A DNA stretch of 49,387 nucleotides, taken from the NCBI GenBank assembly GCA_023389575.1, contig JAEWEG010000084.1, positions 1 through 49,387 on the forward strand. Direction: 5' to 3'. The notes beneath the pieces are model-generated. The model was given only the letters and a program-made list of their open reading frames with translations. It did no database searches and was not told the origin of the DNA. Source of the stretch: Chloroflexota bacterium. Lineage in GTDB: Bacteria > Chloroflexota > Chloroflexia > Thermomicrobiales > UBA6265. The position numbers and the translations under genes were made by a program. How positions within the stretch are numbered: position 1 is the stretch's first letter; every line of letters starts with the position of its first letter. Below, one piece after another: positions 16,824-25,372 of the stretch.

Positions 16824-17935
16824 TCCGCGCTGCTCCGGTCATGCACCAGATGCGCGTTCTCGCCACTTGCCAGCCCGAGGTCGAACTCGGGAGGCGTGAA
16901 GGTGCTTTCGATCTCGATCGCCCGCCCGGTATCGCCCGATTCCATGGATGTCAACATGATTTCGAGCACGTGGTAGGCGTGTTCTGGCTGCACGATCGGC
17001 TTCGTGCCCTGTTCGATGCACTCCACCGCGTGCCGCAGGCCGTCGGTCCAATGCCAACCGCCGCCGGCATGGTCTTCCCAGTGGCCAACCGAGTTCTGGT
17101 ACAGCTTGTACCCGCGCGGCAGCCAGTCTTCGCCGGTCATCTGGATCGTGCCCTTGGCCCCGTAGATCTCGATTCCGGGGGTATCCTCGTGATAGGCCTG
17201 CATGGTGAAACCGGTGGTGATCGAGGCGTAGCAGGCGTCGCCGAAATCGAGCAGCAGGTGCGCATTGTCGTGCGTTTGCACGTCCATCATTACCCCGTCG
17301 ACTTCGCGCTTCGGAATCGCGATGCCGCTCATCGCCATCACCCGCTTGGCGGGCCCGAGCAGCCCGGTGAGGGTGGTCACGTTGTAGACCCCGAGGTCGA
17401 ACATCGCGCCACCCCCCTTTTCATAGAAGAAGGGACCCCACCACGGGCCCGCCCAGCCATACATTCCCCGGGCGAGATGGATTTCGCCGAGGTCGCCCCG
17501 GTGGATGTAGCGCCACATGTCCTGGTAGGTTGGGCTGAGCACCACATGCGGGGCGCAGACGAGGATGCCGGGACTGGTCCGGGCGACATCGAGGATGTCG
17601 CGGGCCTCTTCCAGTGTCATCGCCATCGGCTTTTCCACCAGCACGTGCTTGCCGGCGAGGAGCGCGGCCTTGCTGATCACGCCGTGCAGCGGCATCGAGG
17701 TCAGCACCAGCACCAGGTCCACATCGGGGTGGTTGATCACCTCGTTGTAGTCGGTCGTGCCCTCCGGGATGCCGTACATCTCCCGGGTTTCCTTGACGCG
17801 CTCCGGGTCGGCATCGCAGGCGATCACGATTTCCGCCCGCTTGCCGCGCAGGTTCATCTCATGCACCCGCGGGATATACGACCACTTGCCGACGCTGCCA
17901 CACCCAATAACCCCGATCCGAACTGGTGACGCCAT
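16820..17935 (-). CDS. Gfo/Idh/MocA family dehydrogenase
   Basis: A 371-residue NAD(P)-dependent sugar dehydrogenase or related enzyme. The Rossmann motif is IGVIGCGSVGKWSYIPRV at the N-terminus, the family EKP motif is VLVEKPMAMT (around residue 99), and the substrate-domain motif is GGGAMFDLGVYN (around residue 175). Its stop codon overlaps the cupin start by four bases, and its own start lies 35 bases after the regulator's stop codon, so it is the second gene of the long operon. It probably oxidises or inverts a ring carbon of the imported compound. The exact substrate is not visible. Confidence 0.9.
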   Translation of the reverse strand: MASPVRIGVIGCGSVGKWSYIPRVHEMNLRGKRAEIVIACDADPERVKETREMYGIPEGTTDYNEVINHPDVDLVLVLTSMPLHGVISKAALLAGKHVLVEKPMAMTLEEARDILDVARTSPGILVCAPHVVLSPTYQDMWRYIHRGDLGEIHLARGMYGWAGPWWGPFFYEKGGGAMFDLGVYNVTTLTGLLGPAKRVMAMSGIAIPKREVDGVMMDVQTHDNAHLLLDFGDACYASITTGFTMQAYHEDTPGIEIYGAKGTIQMTGEDWLPRGYKLYQNSVGHWEDHAGGGWHWTDGLRHAVECIEQGTKPIVQPEHAYHVLEIMLTSMESGDTGRAIEIESTFTPPEFDLGLASGENAHLVHDRSSAE

Positions 17936-17970
17936 GATTCCCTCCGATGTGTGAATAGCCTCTGAGTGAT

Positions 17971-18774
17971 TCAGGTAAGGACGAGATTGATGGGGAGCGC
18001 GGGTTCCGCCGATTCGACGCCCGATCCGGTTGCCTGGAGCGCGAACTTGAAGCGATCTCCTCGATACACGGCCTTGAAGTGCTCGCCCGCCATGCCATCC
18101 GCGGTGGATGCCACGCCCTCCAGGAGCAGCATCGGCATTCCCTTTTCGATGCCGAACAACTCGCTCTCGTACGAGTTGGCGGCGATCGCTTCGATGGTCT
18201 GTTGCGCGCGCGTCAGGTGAATCCCGAACTCCTCCGCCAGCGTGGCGTAGAGCGATCGCTCCGACAGGTCGTGGTCCTCGATTCCCGCGCAGTGCGAATG
18301 GCGAAAGTGGCTCGTTTCCAGCAGCATCGGTTCGCCATTGAGGGACCGCAACCGCATGATGTGGACGACACGCTCCCCAGGGGGAATGCCCAGCGCTTTC
18401 GCCACCGATTTCGGCGCCTCGATCACGATCTGTTCCAGCACCGACGATGTCACCCGCCCGCCAGTGGACATCATTTGCTCGGTGAAGCCGAGCAGGTGGA
18501 GCGGGTCGGAGGTCAGCTTGGGTGGGGTCACGAAGGTGCCAACGCCGTGCCGGACCTCGATCGCCCCGCGTTGTTCGAGATAGCTGAGAGCCTGGCGGGC
18601 CGTCATCCGGCTGATGCCCGCCTGGGCCGCCACTTCACGCTCCGATGGCAATCGGTCCCCCGGTTTCAGGAGGCCGGAGTCGATCTGGCTTTCGATCAGC
18701 TCGGCCAGCTGGTAGTAGAGCGGCACGGGACTTCGCTTGCCGGGCAGGCGAAGGTCAAGATCAGGCGATTCCAC
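17971..18774 (-). CDS. GntR/HutC-family regulator with UTRA domain
   Basis: A 267-residue repressor-type protein. The N-terminal winged helix-turn-helix is typical (VPLYYQLAELIESQIDSG, then RLPSEREVAAQAGISRMTAR), followed by a UTRA effector domain (about residues 85-250). Such regulators (NagR, DasR, HutC) release DNA on binding sugar phosphates or similar ligands. The GTG at 18774 is chosen because GAGGTG precedes it and the longer frame to 18867 would run through the promoter. It heads the operon, and an inverted repeat of NagR/DasR type overlaps the predicted transcription start, so autoregulation is likely. The amino-sugar-type operator fits the NagB-like gene in the operon. Confidence 0.9.
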   Translation of the reverse strand: MESPDLDLRLPGKRSPVPLYYQLAELIESQIDSGLLKPGDRLPSEREVAAQAGISRMTARQALSYLEQRGAIEVRHGVGTFVTPPKLTSDPLHLLGFTEQMMSTGGRVTSSVLEQIVIEAPKSVAKALGIPPGERVVHIMRLRSLNGEPMLLETSHFRHSHCAGIEDHDLSERSLYATLAEEFGIHLTRAQQTIEAIAANSYESELFGIEKGMPMLLLEGVASTADGMAGEHFKAVYRGDRFKFALQATGSGVESAEPALPINLVLT

Positions 18775-18826
18775 CAAACACCTCGAAAATCCTGTCCCGC
18801 ACCTGGCGAAACATGTCGAGCAATCC

Positions 18827-18844
18827 GGTCTAGAGGTATAGACC
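18827..18844. promoter_or_regulatory. GntR operator, DasR/NagR-like inverted repeat
   Basis: A perfect 6-bp inverted repeat GGTCTA-N6-TAGACC. The right part, read as GGTATAGACCACT (18835-18847), differs at one base from the GGTCTAGACCACT core known for DasR-type sites. It lies directly downstream of the -10 box, where a bound repressor would block initiation. Binding by the GntR protein encoded next to it is inference. Confidence 0.7.
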
Positions 18845-18849
18845 ACTGG

Positions 18850-18878
18850 AGTATGCGCTTCGCCCAATCGCTTGTCAA
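18850..18878 (-). promoter_or_regulatory. Sigma-70-type promoter of the GntR operon
   Basis: Read on the minus strand: TTGACA (18878-18873), a 17-base spacer, CATACT (18855-18850). The -35 box is perfect, the -10 box matches at four of six positions, and the spacing is ideal. It lies about 75 bases upstream of the regulator's GTG start and touches the operator. Confidence 0.75.
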
Positions 18879-18944
18879 CGCTTCGTGCGGAATGCTCGAA
18901 TGGTGCGACCAGAACACGCCAGTCCCGGAGGCTCGCATCCCTGA

Positions 18945-20426
18945 TTACGGGAAGGTGGCATCACGGTCCAGCGGGAAAAGCGGGCGCGGAACCTTGCGGA
19001 AGTCGTAGCGCTCCAGGTGGTCGCTGCTCATGCCAGGGCTGTCCAGCAGCATGATCCCGCGCTCCATGCCCATGAAGCCGGACCGAAACTGGATCGCCGA
19101 TTTCACCACCACGATCTGGGCCTCCGCCGGTTCCAGCCCAACCGCGCGATAGGGTTCCGGATCGATCCAGAAGCAGGAGTTCGTGGTCACCACCACCCGA
19201 AGCTCGTTGTGGCGGAGGACAGCGCACAACCCCATGTCCATGCCCATTCCGGTGTAGCCTCCGCCCCCGAACCGGAACGTCGCCGGGCCCGAGAACTCCA
19301 CCGTGCCCGTGAACCGCACCGGTTGGTTGTAGACGTGGTCGAGCTTGCCGCCGATCATCAGGTCGATTTCGGCTCCCACGCCCACGCTGGCCGCCGCCAG
19401 CGCCGCCTCGCCATCGCGGATGTTGGCCAGGGCCATGCGTGGTGGACCGGCCTCGATCAGCGCCGCGATCACCGCTGTCGCGTCTCCCGGCGATCCGGCC
19501 CCGTTTCCATCGCCGAGGTCGGAGAGGATCACCGGTCCATCGGGTTGGGCCAGCGCCCGCGCGATCGCCTCCGCTGGCGTCACGAGGTCGATGTCCATGA
19601 AGGCCTCCCGTTCCTCCCAGCAGGCATCCGCCAGCTCCCGGGCCACGCCGGTCGCCAGGTCCTCGTCGCCATTGGTGACCACCACGGTGGCGAAGCCGAA
19701 CTCCTCAATATCCAGCCATGGTTGCACGGTGAACACGCTCGCCAGTTCCACCCGATTCCGTTCGGCCTCCCGCCCGGCATCCTGCACCCGCCTGAATGGG
19801 CCGTTCGTGTCGTGGCGGTGGGTGGACGCGGGCGTGACCATTGGAACCTTGACCATCCGCATCGTCGGCCTGATTTCGCCGCGCAACTGGCGGACGAGCA
19901 CTCGCGCCGCGCGCTGCCCGGTTTCGCGGTGGTCGATGTGCGGCGAGGTCCGAAACCCGGCGATCGCGTCCGCGTTGGCCACGCATCGTTCGGTGATGTT
20001 GCCGTGCAGGTCCATCGACACCGCCAGCGGCACGTCCGGGCCGATCAGGGTTCGCACCGCTTCGAGGATCGCGCCATCGCCGTCGTCGTGGTGCTCGGTC
20101 GTCATTGCCCCGTGCAACGCCAGCAGTACCCCACCGATTGGCATCGCGGCCTCGATGCCCTTCAGTAGCCGGTCCAGCAGGTGATCGAACGTCGCCCGCT
20201 CCACCTTTCCGCCCGACATCGCCATCGTCGCGATGACCGGTACCGGCTCGATCCCGGCTTCCTCCAGCACATCGAGGAATCCGGTGACCTCCCAGTTGTT
20301 GCCTGGCGCGTTGGCCAGGATCTCGTCGCCTTCCCACAGGTGCCAGGCCCGGAACTCGTCGAGCGTGGTGAGATAGGGAACGAACGTGTTGGTTTCCTGC
20401 TTGAGTTCCGCCACAACCACGCGCAC
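18945..20426 (-). CDS. MlrC/M81 family protein
   Basis: A 493-residue protein of the MlrC (microcystinase C-like, M81) family. It begins VRVVVAELKQETNTF, the family's characteristic start. Metal-binding motifs are LLALHGAMTTEHHDDGDG, SMDLHGNIT and FRTSPHIDHRETG; the C-terminal domain has GGGGYTGMGMDMGL. MlrC cleaves peptide-like products of microcystin breakdown, but most homologues in soil bacteria have unknown substrates. The GTG start at 20426 is preferred because GGGGAG lies eight bases before it and matches the family start; the open frame continues to 20534. A TCTAGACC element like the GntR operator lies about 175 bases upstream, suggesting it belongs to the same regulon. Confidence 0.85.
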   Translation of the reverse strand: MRVVVAELKQETNTFVPYLTTLDEFRAWHLWEGDEILANAPGNNWEVTGFLDVLEEAGIEPVPVIATMAMSGGKVERATFDHLLDRLLKGIEAAMPIGGVLLALHGAMTTEHHDDGDGAILEAVRTLIGPDVPLAVSMDLHGNITERCVANADAIAGFRTSPHIDHRETGQRAARVLVRQLRGEIRPTMRMVKVPMVTPASTHRHDTNGPFRRVQDAGREAERNRVELASVFTVQPWLDIEEFGFATVVVTNGDEDLATGVARELADACWEEREAFMDIDLVTPAEAIARALAQPDGPVILSDLGDGNGAGSPGDATAVIAALIEAGPPRMALANIRDGEAALAAASVGVGAEIDLMIGGKLDHVYNQPVRFTGTVEFSGPATFRFGGGGYTGMGMDMGLCAVLRHNELRVVVTTNSCFWIDPEPYRAVGLEPAEAQIVVVKSAIQFRSGFMGMERGIMLLDSPGMSSDHLERYDFRKVPRPLFPLDRDATFP

Positions 20427-20602
20427 GGTGCGTTCTCCCCGCTGCATCCATTGGCCCGCCAGTGAGGGCTTATTGGACCAGCGAAAGGTCCGCCTGTCCA
20501 GACCTGGCGGAGTGACCATCGAGCGGCTCTCCAACCCGCCAGGATGCCGCGACGGTAATGGACGCGAATCGTGCCGCGAGCCTCCCTAAACACATCCCCG
20601 GT

Positions 20603-20611
20603 GTCTAGACC
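20603..20611. promoter_or_regulatory. Second GntR-type operator candidate
   Basis: GTCTAGAC (20603-20610) is a perfect palindrome, extended as TCTAGACCG. The same TCTAGACCG string occurs on the opposite strand in the operator at the head of the GntR operon. It lies between the divergent genes for MlrC and the TPR-M50 protein. Its TAGACC end also overlaps the -35 box of a possible plus-strand promoter. Confidence 0.55.
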
Positions 20612-20634
20612 GTTACTGCGATCGTGGGTACACT
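20606..20634 (+). promoter_or_regulatory. Candidate promoter for the TPR-M50 gene
   Basis: TAGACC (20606-20611), a 17-base spacer and TACACT (20629-20634); each hexamer matches four of six consensus positions. It lies about 90 bases upstream of the TTG/GTG start and overlaps the operator-like palindrome. This is a weak call, based on spacing only. Confidence 0.35.
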
Positions 20635-20720
20635 CCTCGGTAACGCGGGGCCAAAACACAAATAGATGCAACGGCGTCTGGGTGAATACCATCGCCGCCA
20701 GTTCAGGGCCGGGGATAACG

Positions 20721-23700
20721 TTGGTGGATCGGTGGAACAGAGTCGTGGCGTTCCTTGGGCGGCGGTCGCGCAACCAGTGGGTGATGACCAGCGTGGTGGC
20801 GCTCCTGTTGGTCCCGGTCTTGATGGCGGCGATCGCGCCTGTTCTCGCGCCGATCCCTTCCCCGGCCGCCGCCTGGACCTCTCCGCCGCTTCCCGAACGG
20901 GACGAGCCGCTCCCTGACTTCCAGCACCTGCTCGAACCACTGCCGCTCATCGTCCGCGACCTTCCAGACGCCGCCTCGCGGAACGTGATCGCGATTTACG
21001 ACACCACGACATTCACCGATGACGAATCCGCGTCGCGCATGCTGGCCGAGGCTGGATTGGCAATCCAGGTTCCGGCAAGGCTGGACACAGCCTGGCGTTC
21101 CTGGTTGCACGACTGGCAGGGCGACGCCGTTCCTGGTTCCGTCATGGAGTACCTGGCCACCGACCCCCGGAACGCCGGGAGGTTGAGCAATTTGGCCGTG
21201 GCCATGCACTCCGTCTGGGTCACCACCGCCGGCCCCAATATCGTCGGTTCCGCGAGGTTGCAGTCGTTGATCCTGCTGGAAAGCACCCTGCGCTCCTTCC
21301 CGGAAAGCAGGGAAGCCATCATGAATTACATGTACATCCGCTCGGTCGGGTGGAATGGGGGGCCAATCGAGGACCGGGGCGCGATCTTCAATGCCTGGTT
21401 GACGTCCAACCCGGACGACGCGACCGCGTTGTACCTGGCCGTCAACTTGTACCTGAACAACAGCATTTGGGACTACGAACAGGATGTCGATGCGCTGCGG
21501 ACGCTCGCGGTGGGTATGGCGGCGAGTGACGATCCGGCCCGCGCGGCACTCGGTCACGCGATCCTTGGCGACCTTGAACTTGGAAACCTCGAACTGGATG
21601 AGAACGCCGCCTACTCACGACTCGAGGTGGCGCCCTTCACCGTCATGCATTCGGCCCGCCTGGCGCTTGAGCACTACGACCAGGCGCTCCTGCTCTCGGA
21701 TGATCCTTCCATCTATACGGCTCGAGCCCTGGCGTTGGAGATGCTCGGGGATATCCCGTCCGCGATCGATGCGCAACAGCGCGCTGTTGACCTCGATCCT
21801 CGATCGATCACGTCGCGGCTGTTGCTGGCCGACCTGGTTTTGCAGCGGCGAGGAAGTGTGGAGGAGGTGCGCGAATCGATCGAAACCGCGAGAGCAATCG
21901 AACGAGAAGCGATCTCGATCACGCTTGACCAGCCGACGCCGACGCTGGGTGATATCAGGGTTTTGGATGGCACGGGCGAATTGGCTGGGCTCGCGTCCAA
22001 CCGTCCCGAGCGCTTCTATATCTACTATGTGCCACCCATGGCGGGCGCTGGGTTTGCGGTGGCCTTCGACGAGATTCCACTGTACACCCGTCAACCGGCG
22101 TCGAGATCGGGTATGAACCCGGTGGCGCGGGCTGCCTCCAACGCCATATTGAAGTCGGAGGCGCTGGGCGATCCCGATGGCGCGGTGGACGACGCCGGGA
22201 GGTGGCAAACCCTGAACCGGGACCCGAGATTCACCTGGACCAGCTATTCAACCAGCTTTGAGCCCTCGCGGGCCATCGCGCTGCTGGTGGCCGGGGATGG
22301 CGATCTGGCGAGCATGGAACTGGAGTTTCGGGATGTACTGAGCGCCGCCACCTGGCTGGGATTCGCGGGCTCCAATCAGGAGGCGATCGATCTTTGCGAG
22401 GCCGCCCAGGATCGCGGTGCCCCCGAGGACTACGTTGACAGCCTGCAAGAGTGTATCGCCAGGAACGCCTACCTGCTGGGTGACCACGAGCGGTCCCAGG
22501 AAGCGTTTGAGTCGATCGGTGATGATTTCATGGTCGGCTATGTGGCGGAGCGTCGCGGCGACCTTGACGAAGCCGCCCGGCGATACCGCCTGGTGGCCGA
22601 GAGCGAAGCCCACACCCGCTACATAGCCATGCTGCGCCTGGCCACCGTGCTGTTGGAGAAGGGCGACTTTGAGGAAGCGATCAGGCTCTACGACGAGTTC
22701 CTGGCGTGGCCGTCAGATAATGACTTTGGGTGCGTGTTCGATGCGTGCACCGCGGTTGGCCATGTAAGGCCGATGGCCCAGAACAACCGGGGTATCGCGA
22801 AACTGCGATTGCACGCCGATCGGGACGGAAGGATCGACTGCCAAGGCGATGCGCGGGACGCCTGCGCGGCGGCCCTGGTCGATTTCGATACCGCGCTCGC
22901 TTCCGATCCGCGTAACCCGCTGTTCCTGATGAACGAGGCCTGGGTGGTTCGCCTGCTCGGCGACCGGGACCTGTCGATCCAGCTCATGACCCAGGCGCGG
23001 GAATCCGACCCCACGCTCTACCCCGTGCTCAACGACCTCGGGGTCTTCGCCACCGAGTCCGGTGACACGGACGCGGCGAGGAGGTTTTTTCTCGACGCCG
23101 TCGCCGCCAATCCCCGCTATGATCTGGCGTTGTGGAACCTCGGCGTCCTCCACATGCGAGATGGGGTCGGTGGCCTCCTCCGGGGACAGGCCTACCTGGC
23201 TCGCGCCATCGTTCAGAACCCATCCATGGTGACGGAATCCCTGGGCTTCCTCACGGATGAACGGATCTACCGGGTCGAGATCAATGAGCAGCTTCGGCCC
23301 GGCGCGGGCTGGTCATTTGGGGTTGCCTCCAGCGTGGCAACGTCGATCTTTGGCGTCGTTACCGTGGTGGTGGTTCTGTTCCAGGCCACGTATCTGGTCG
23401 TTCGTGACAAGTTGCTGGAGGTCCTCAACAGCCGGGCCGAAACCCAGTCGGCCTGGCTGCGCACCCTGGCGGCCGGCAAGCTCCCATTCACGGTGGACGC
23501 CCGCTGGGAGCGGTGGCTGGTGCTGGTGGCGCCGCTCGCCGTGCTGGTCTTCACCACGACCTGGATCGCCCGGCACGGGGAGCCCCAGGCCGCGACCGCT
23601 TCGGCGGCGCTAGCCTTGTTCGCGGTGATGCTGGCGGTGGTGGTGCATGAGGTCGGACACGCGGCGGTGGCCTGGAACATGCGGGCCACCATCCAGCCCG

Positions 23701-24059
23701 CGCAGTGGGCACCGGGAACCGTGCTGGCGCTGGTGCTGGCTCCGTTCAGCATCAGTTCCGGGCCGTTCCCGGGGCAGAAGATTGTGGCCCAGGACGAGGC
23801 GGCCGCGAAGTGGGTGGCCATCGCCGGACCGATGGCGAACCTGGCCGTGGCGGTGCTGGCCTATCTCCTGTTCACCGTGCAGCCGTTGCCGGTGTTGCGG
23901 ATGATCGCCCAGGTGCAACTGGCGGCGATGGGGTACGCGTTGCTGCCGTTCGCGCCGCTGGATGGGGCGGAGATCGAGCGATGGTATCCGAGGCTGCTTG
24001 CCTTGCTGGGCGGGACGGCGGTGCTGCTCGGGGTGCTGTTCAGCGTGGGGATTCTGTAG
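20721..24059 (+). CDS. TPR-repeat protein fused to M50 site-2-type protease
   Basis: A protein of about 1112 residues. An N-terminal membrane helix (VVALLLVPVLMAAIAP) is followed by some 850 residues of mostly helical sequence with TPR-like units (for example AIDAQQRAVDLDPRS, YDLALWNLGVLHMRDG). A second membrane helix lies near residue 870, and a multi-helix C-terminal domain carries HEVGH (codons 23646-23660, residues 976-980) and FAPLDGAEI near residue 1080. HExxH plus the DG motif are the zinc ligands and catalytic residues of M50 intramembrane proteases. The TPR part probably faces outside and may bind or gate the substrate. The start (TTG 20721 or GTG 20724) is uncertain; the longer frame from 20571 crosses the operator. 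The 3' end overlaps the convergent DUF488 gene by 20 bases. Confidence 0.8.
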   Translation: MVDRWNRVVAFLGRRSRNQWVMTSVVALLLVPVLMAAIAPVLAPIPSPAAAWTSPPLPERDEPLPDFQHLLEPLPLIVRDLPDAASRNVIAIYDTTTFTDDESASRMLAEAGLAIQVPARLDTAWRSWLHDWQGDAVPGSVMEYLATDPRNAGRLSNLAVAMHSVWVTTAGPNIVGSARLQSLILLESTLRSFPESREAIMNYMYIRSVGWNGGPIEDRGAIFNAWLTSNPDDATALYLAVNLYLNNSIWDYEQDVDALRTLAVGMAASDDPARAALGHAILGDLELGNLELDENAAYSRLEVAPFTVMHSARLALEHYDQALLLSDDPSIYTARALALEMLGDIPSAIDAQQRAVDLDPRSITSRLLLADLVLQRRGSVEEVRESIETARAIEREAISITLDQPTPTLGDIRVLDGTGELAGLASNRPERFYIYYVPPMAGAGFAVAFDEIPLYTRQPASRSGMNPVARAASNAILKSEALGDPDGAVDDAGRWQTLNRDPRFTWTSYSTSFEPSRAIALLVAGDGDLASMELEFRDVLSAATWLGFAGSNQEAIDLCEAAQDRGAPEDYVDSLQECIARNAYLLGDHERSQEAFESIGDDFMVGYVAERRGDLDEAARRYRLVAESEAHTRYIAMLRLATVLLEKGDFEEAIRLYDEFLAWPSDNDFGCVFDACTAVGHVRPMAQNNRGIAKLRLHADRDGRIDCQGDARDACAAALVDFDTALASDPRNPLFLMNEAWVVRLLGDRDLSIQLMTQARESDPTLYPVLNDLGVFATESGDTDAARRFFLDAVAANPRYDLALWNLGVLHMRDGVGGLLRGQAYLARAIVQNPSMVTESLGFLTDERIYRVEINEQLRPGAGWSFGVASSVATSIFGVVTVVVVLFQATYLVVRDKLLEVLNSRAETQSAWLRTLAAGKLPFTVDARWERWLVLVAPLAVLVFTTTWIARHGEPQAATASAALALFAVMLAVVVHEVGHAAVAWNMRATIQPAQWAPGTVLALVLAPFSISSGPFPGQKIVAQDEAAAKWVAIAGPMANLAVAVLAYLLFTVQPLPVLRMIAQVQLAAMGYALLPFAPLDGAEIERWYPRLLALLGGTAVLLGVLFSVGIL

Positions 24060-24591
24060 CGTCTGTAGCCTCCGGGTCTTCCGGATACGTGATCGTGAGG
24101 CCGTCCACCTTCGCGAACGGCGTTAGCGTGTGCGGTTTCGCGCTGGTCAGGCTCATGATGTCGATCACCTCGAACCCGCGAACGAGGAGCGCATCTCCCA
24201 CCAGGGATCGGTGGCAGCGCCAGGGCACGGCCTCGGCGCACATGATCGCCGTCGGCGCCTCCTTGGCGATCTCAATCAACTGCTCGACGGCGTTCGTGAA
24301 CGCCGCGGTCTGCATGTAATCGGCGTAGTTACGGAACGACTGGTTCCGCCAGCCACCGTTAATCGAATCCGCCTGCCTTGGGCGCAACCCGCCGAGATCC
24401 TTGAGATACACGTACGCGATGCCCGCTCCGGCGAGATTTGCGTCCAACGCTTCCTGGGCGAATTGCGGATTGTGCCGCGACTTCGGAACCGTGCGGATAT
24501 CCACCAGTTGCTCGACGCCATGGGCGCGCAACAGGTCGATAAACTCGTCGATGGGCCGGGTCGAATGACCGATCGTGTGAATGGTTGGCAT
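24040..24591 (-). CDS. DUF488 family protein
   Basis: A 183-residue protein with the DUF488 features: TIGHSTRPIDEFIDLL at the start, LVDIRTVPKSRHNPQF near residue 29, and a conserved cysteine region AIMCAEAVPWRCHRSLVG near residue 115. These proteins have a Rossmann-like fold with a conserved Cys pair; the function is not established. It is convergent with the M50 gene (20 bases of 3' overlap) and divergent from the urease operon. Confidence 0.88.
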   Translation of the reverse strand: MPTIHTIGHSTRPIDEFIDLLRAHGVEQLVDIRTVPKSRHNPQFAQEALDANLAGAGIAYVYLKDLGGLRPRQADSINGGWRNQSFRNYADYMQTAAFTNAVEQLIEIAKEAPTAIMCAEAVPWRCHRSLVGDALLVRGFEVIDIMSLTSAKPHTLTPFAKVDGLTITYPEDPEATDATESPR

Positions 24592-24739
24592 GCGCCGAGT
24601 ATACCGCCACGATCTTCGCCATCCGGTCGCGACTCGCCCTCACAATGCCGGTTGTCTCCCCCGCCCAATGCGCACGCCCCGGGATATGCGTCATCATGGT
24701 CCCTGTCGAATACTGGATGCGCCCAATAGGGAGTTGCCC

Positions 24740-25372
24740 ATGCACCTTTCCCCTCGCGAGCAGGAGAAGCTGCTCGTCTACCTTGCGGCCCGGCTCGCCC
24801 GCGAGCGTCAGCGGCGTGGCCTGCGCCTCAACTATCCAGAGGCCGTCGCCATTCTCACCCACGAGATCACCGAAGGCGCCCGCGATGGCCGATCCGTCGC
24901 CGACCTGATGGCCTGGGGAAAGCACATCCTGACCGCCGAGGATGTCCTGCCCGGGGTCGCCGCCATGATCGACGAAGTCCAGGTTGAGGCGACCTTTCCC
25001 GATGGCACCAAGCTGGTCACCGTCCATCAGCCGATCCCGCATCCCGGCGAACGTGTTCCCGGCGAAGTCCTCCTTGCCGACGAGCCGATCCAGGCCAATG
25101 TTGGCCGCGCCACGGTCGAAGTCACCGTACGCCACACCGGCGACCGGCCGGTCCAGGTTGGCTCCCACTACCACTTTTTCGAGGTCAATCCCGCCCTCGA
25201 CTTCGACCGCTCCGCCACCCGGGGGTATCGCTTGAACATCCCGGCCGGAACCGCGGTCCGGTTCGAGCCTGGGGAGGAGCGAACCGTCGAACTCGTCGCC
25301 TATGGCGGAAGCCGTGAGGTTCATGGCTTCCGTGGCCAGGTCAACGGTTCGCTCGACGAGGTGGACTCATGA
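24740..25372 (+). CDS. ureAB: Urease gamma-beta fusion subunit
   Basis: A 210-residue protein joining two urease subunits that are separate in many bacteria. Residues 1-100 are the gamma chain (MHLSPREQEKLLVYLAA, LNYPEAVAILTHEITEGARDG). Residues from about 108 are the beta chain (IPHPGERVPGEVLLAD, VGSHYHFFEVNPALDFDR, RLNIPAGTAVRFEPGEER). Such fusions are known in several lineages. The ATG at 24740 follows GGGAG; the longer frame to 24581 has no coding signal. It overlaps ureC by four bases (ATGA). It forms the structural shell around the catalytic alpha subunit, which hydrolyses urea to ammonia and CO2. Confidence 0.95.
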   Translation: MHLSPREQEKLLVYLAARLARERQRRGLRLNYPEAVAILTHEITEGARDGRSVADLMAWGKHILTAEDVLPGVAAMIDEVQVEATFPDGTKLVTVHQPIPHPGERVPGEVLLADEPIQANVGRATVEVTVRHTGDRPVQVGSHYHFFEVNPALDFDRSATRGYRLNIPAGTAVRFEPGEERTVELVAYGGSREVHGFRGQVNGSLDEVDS

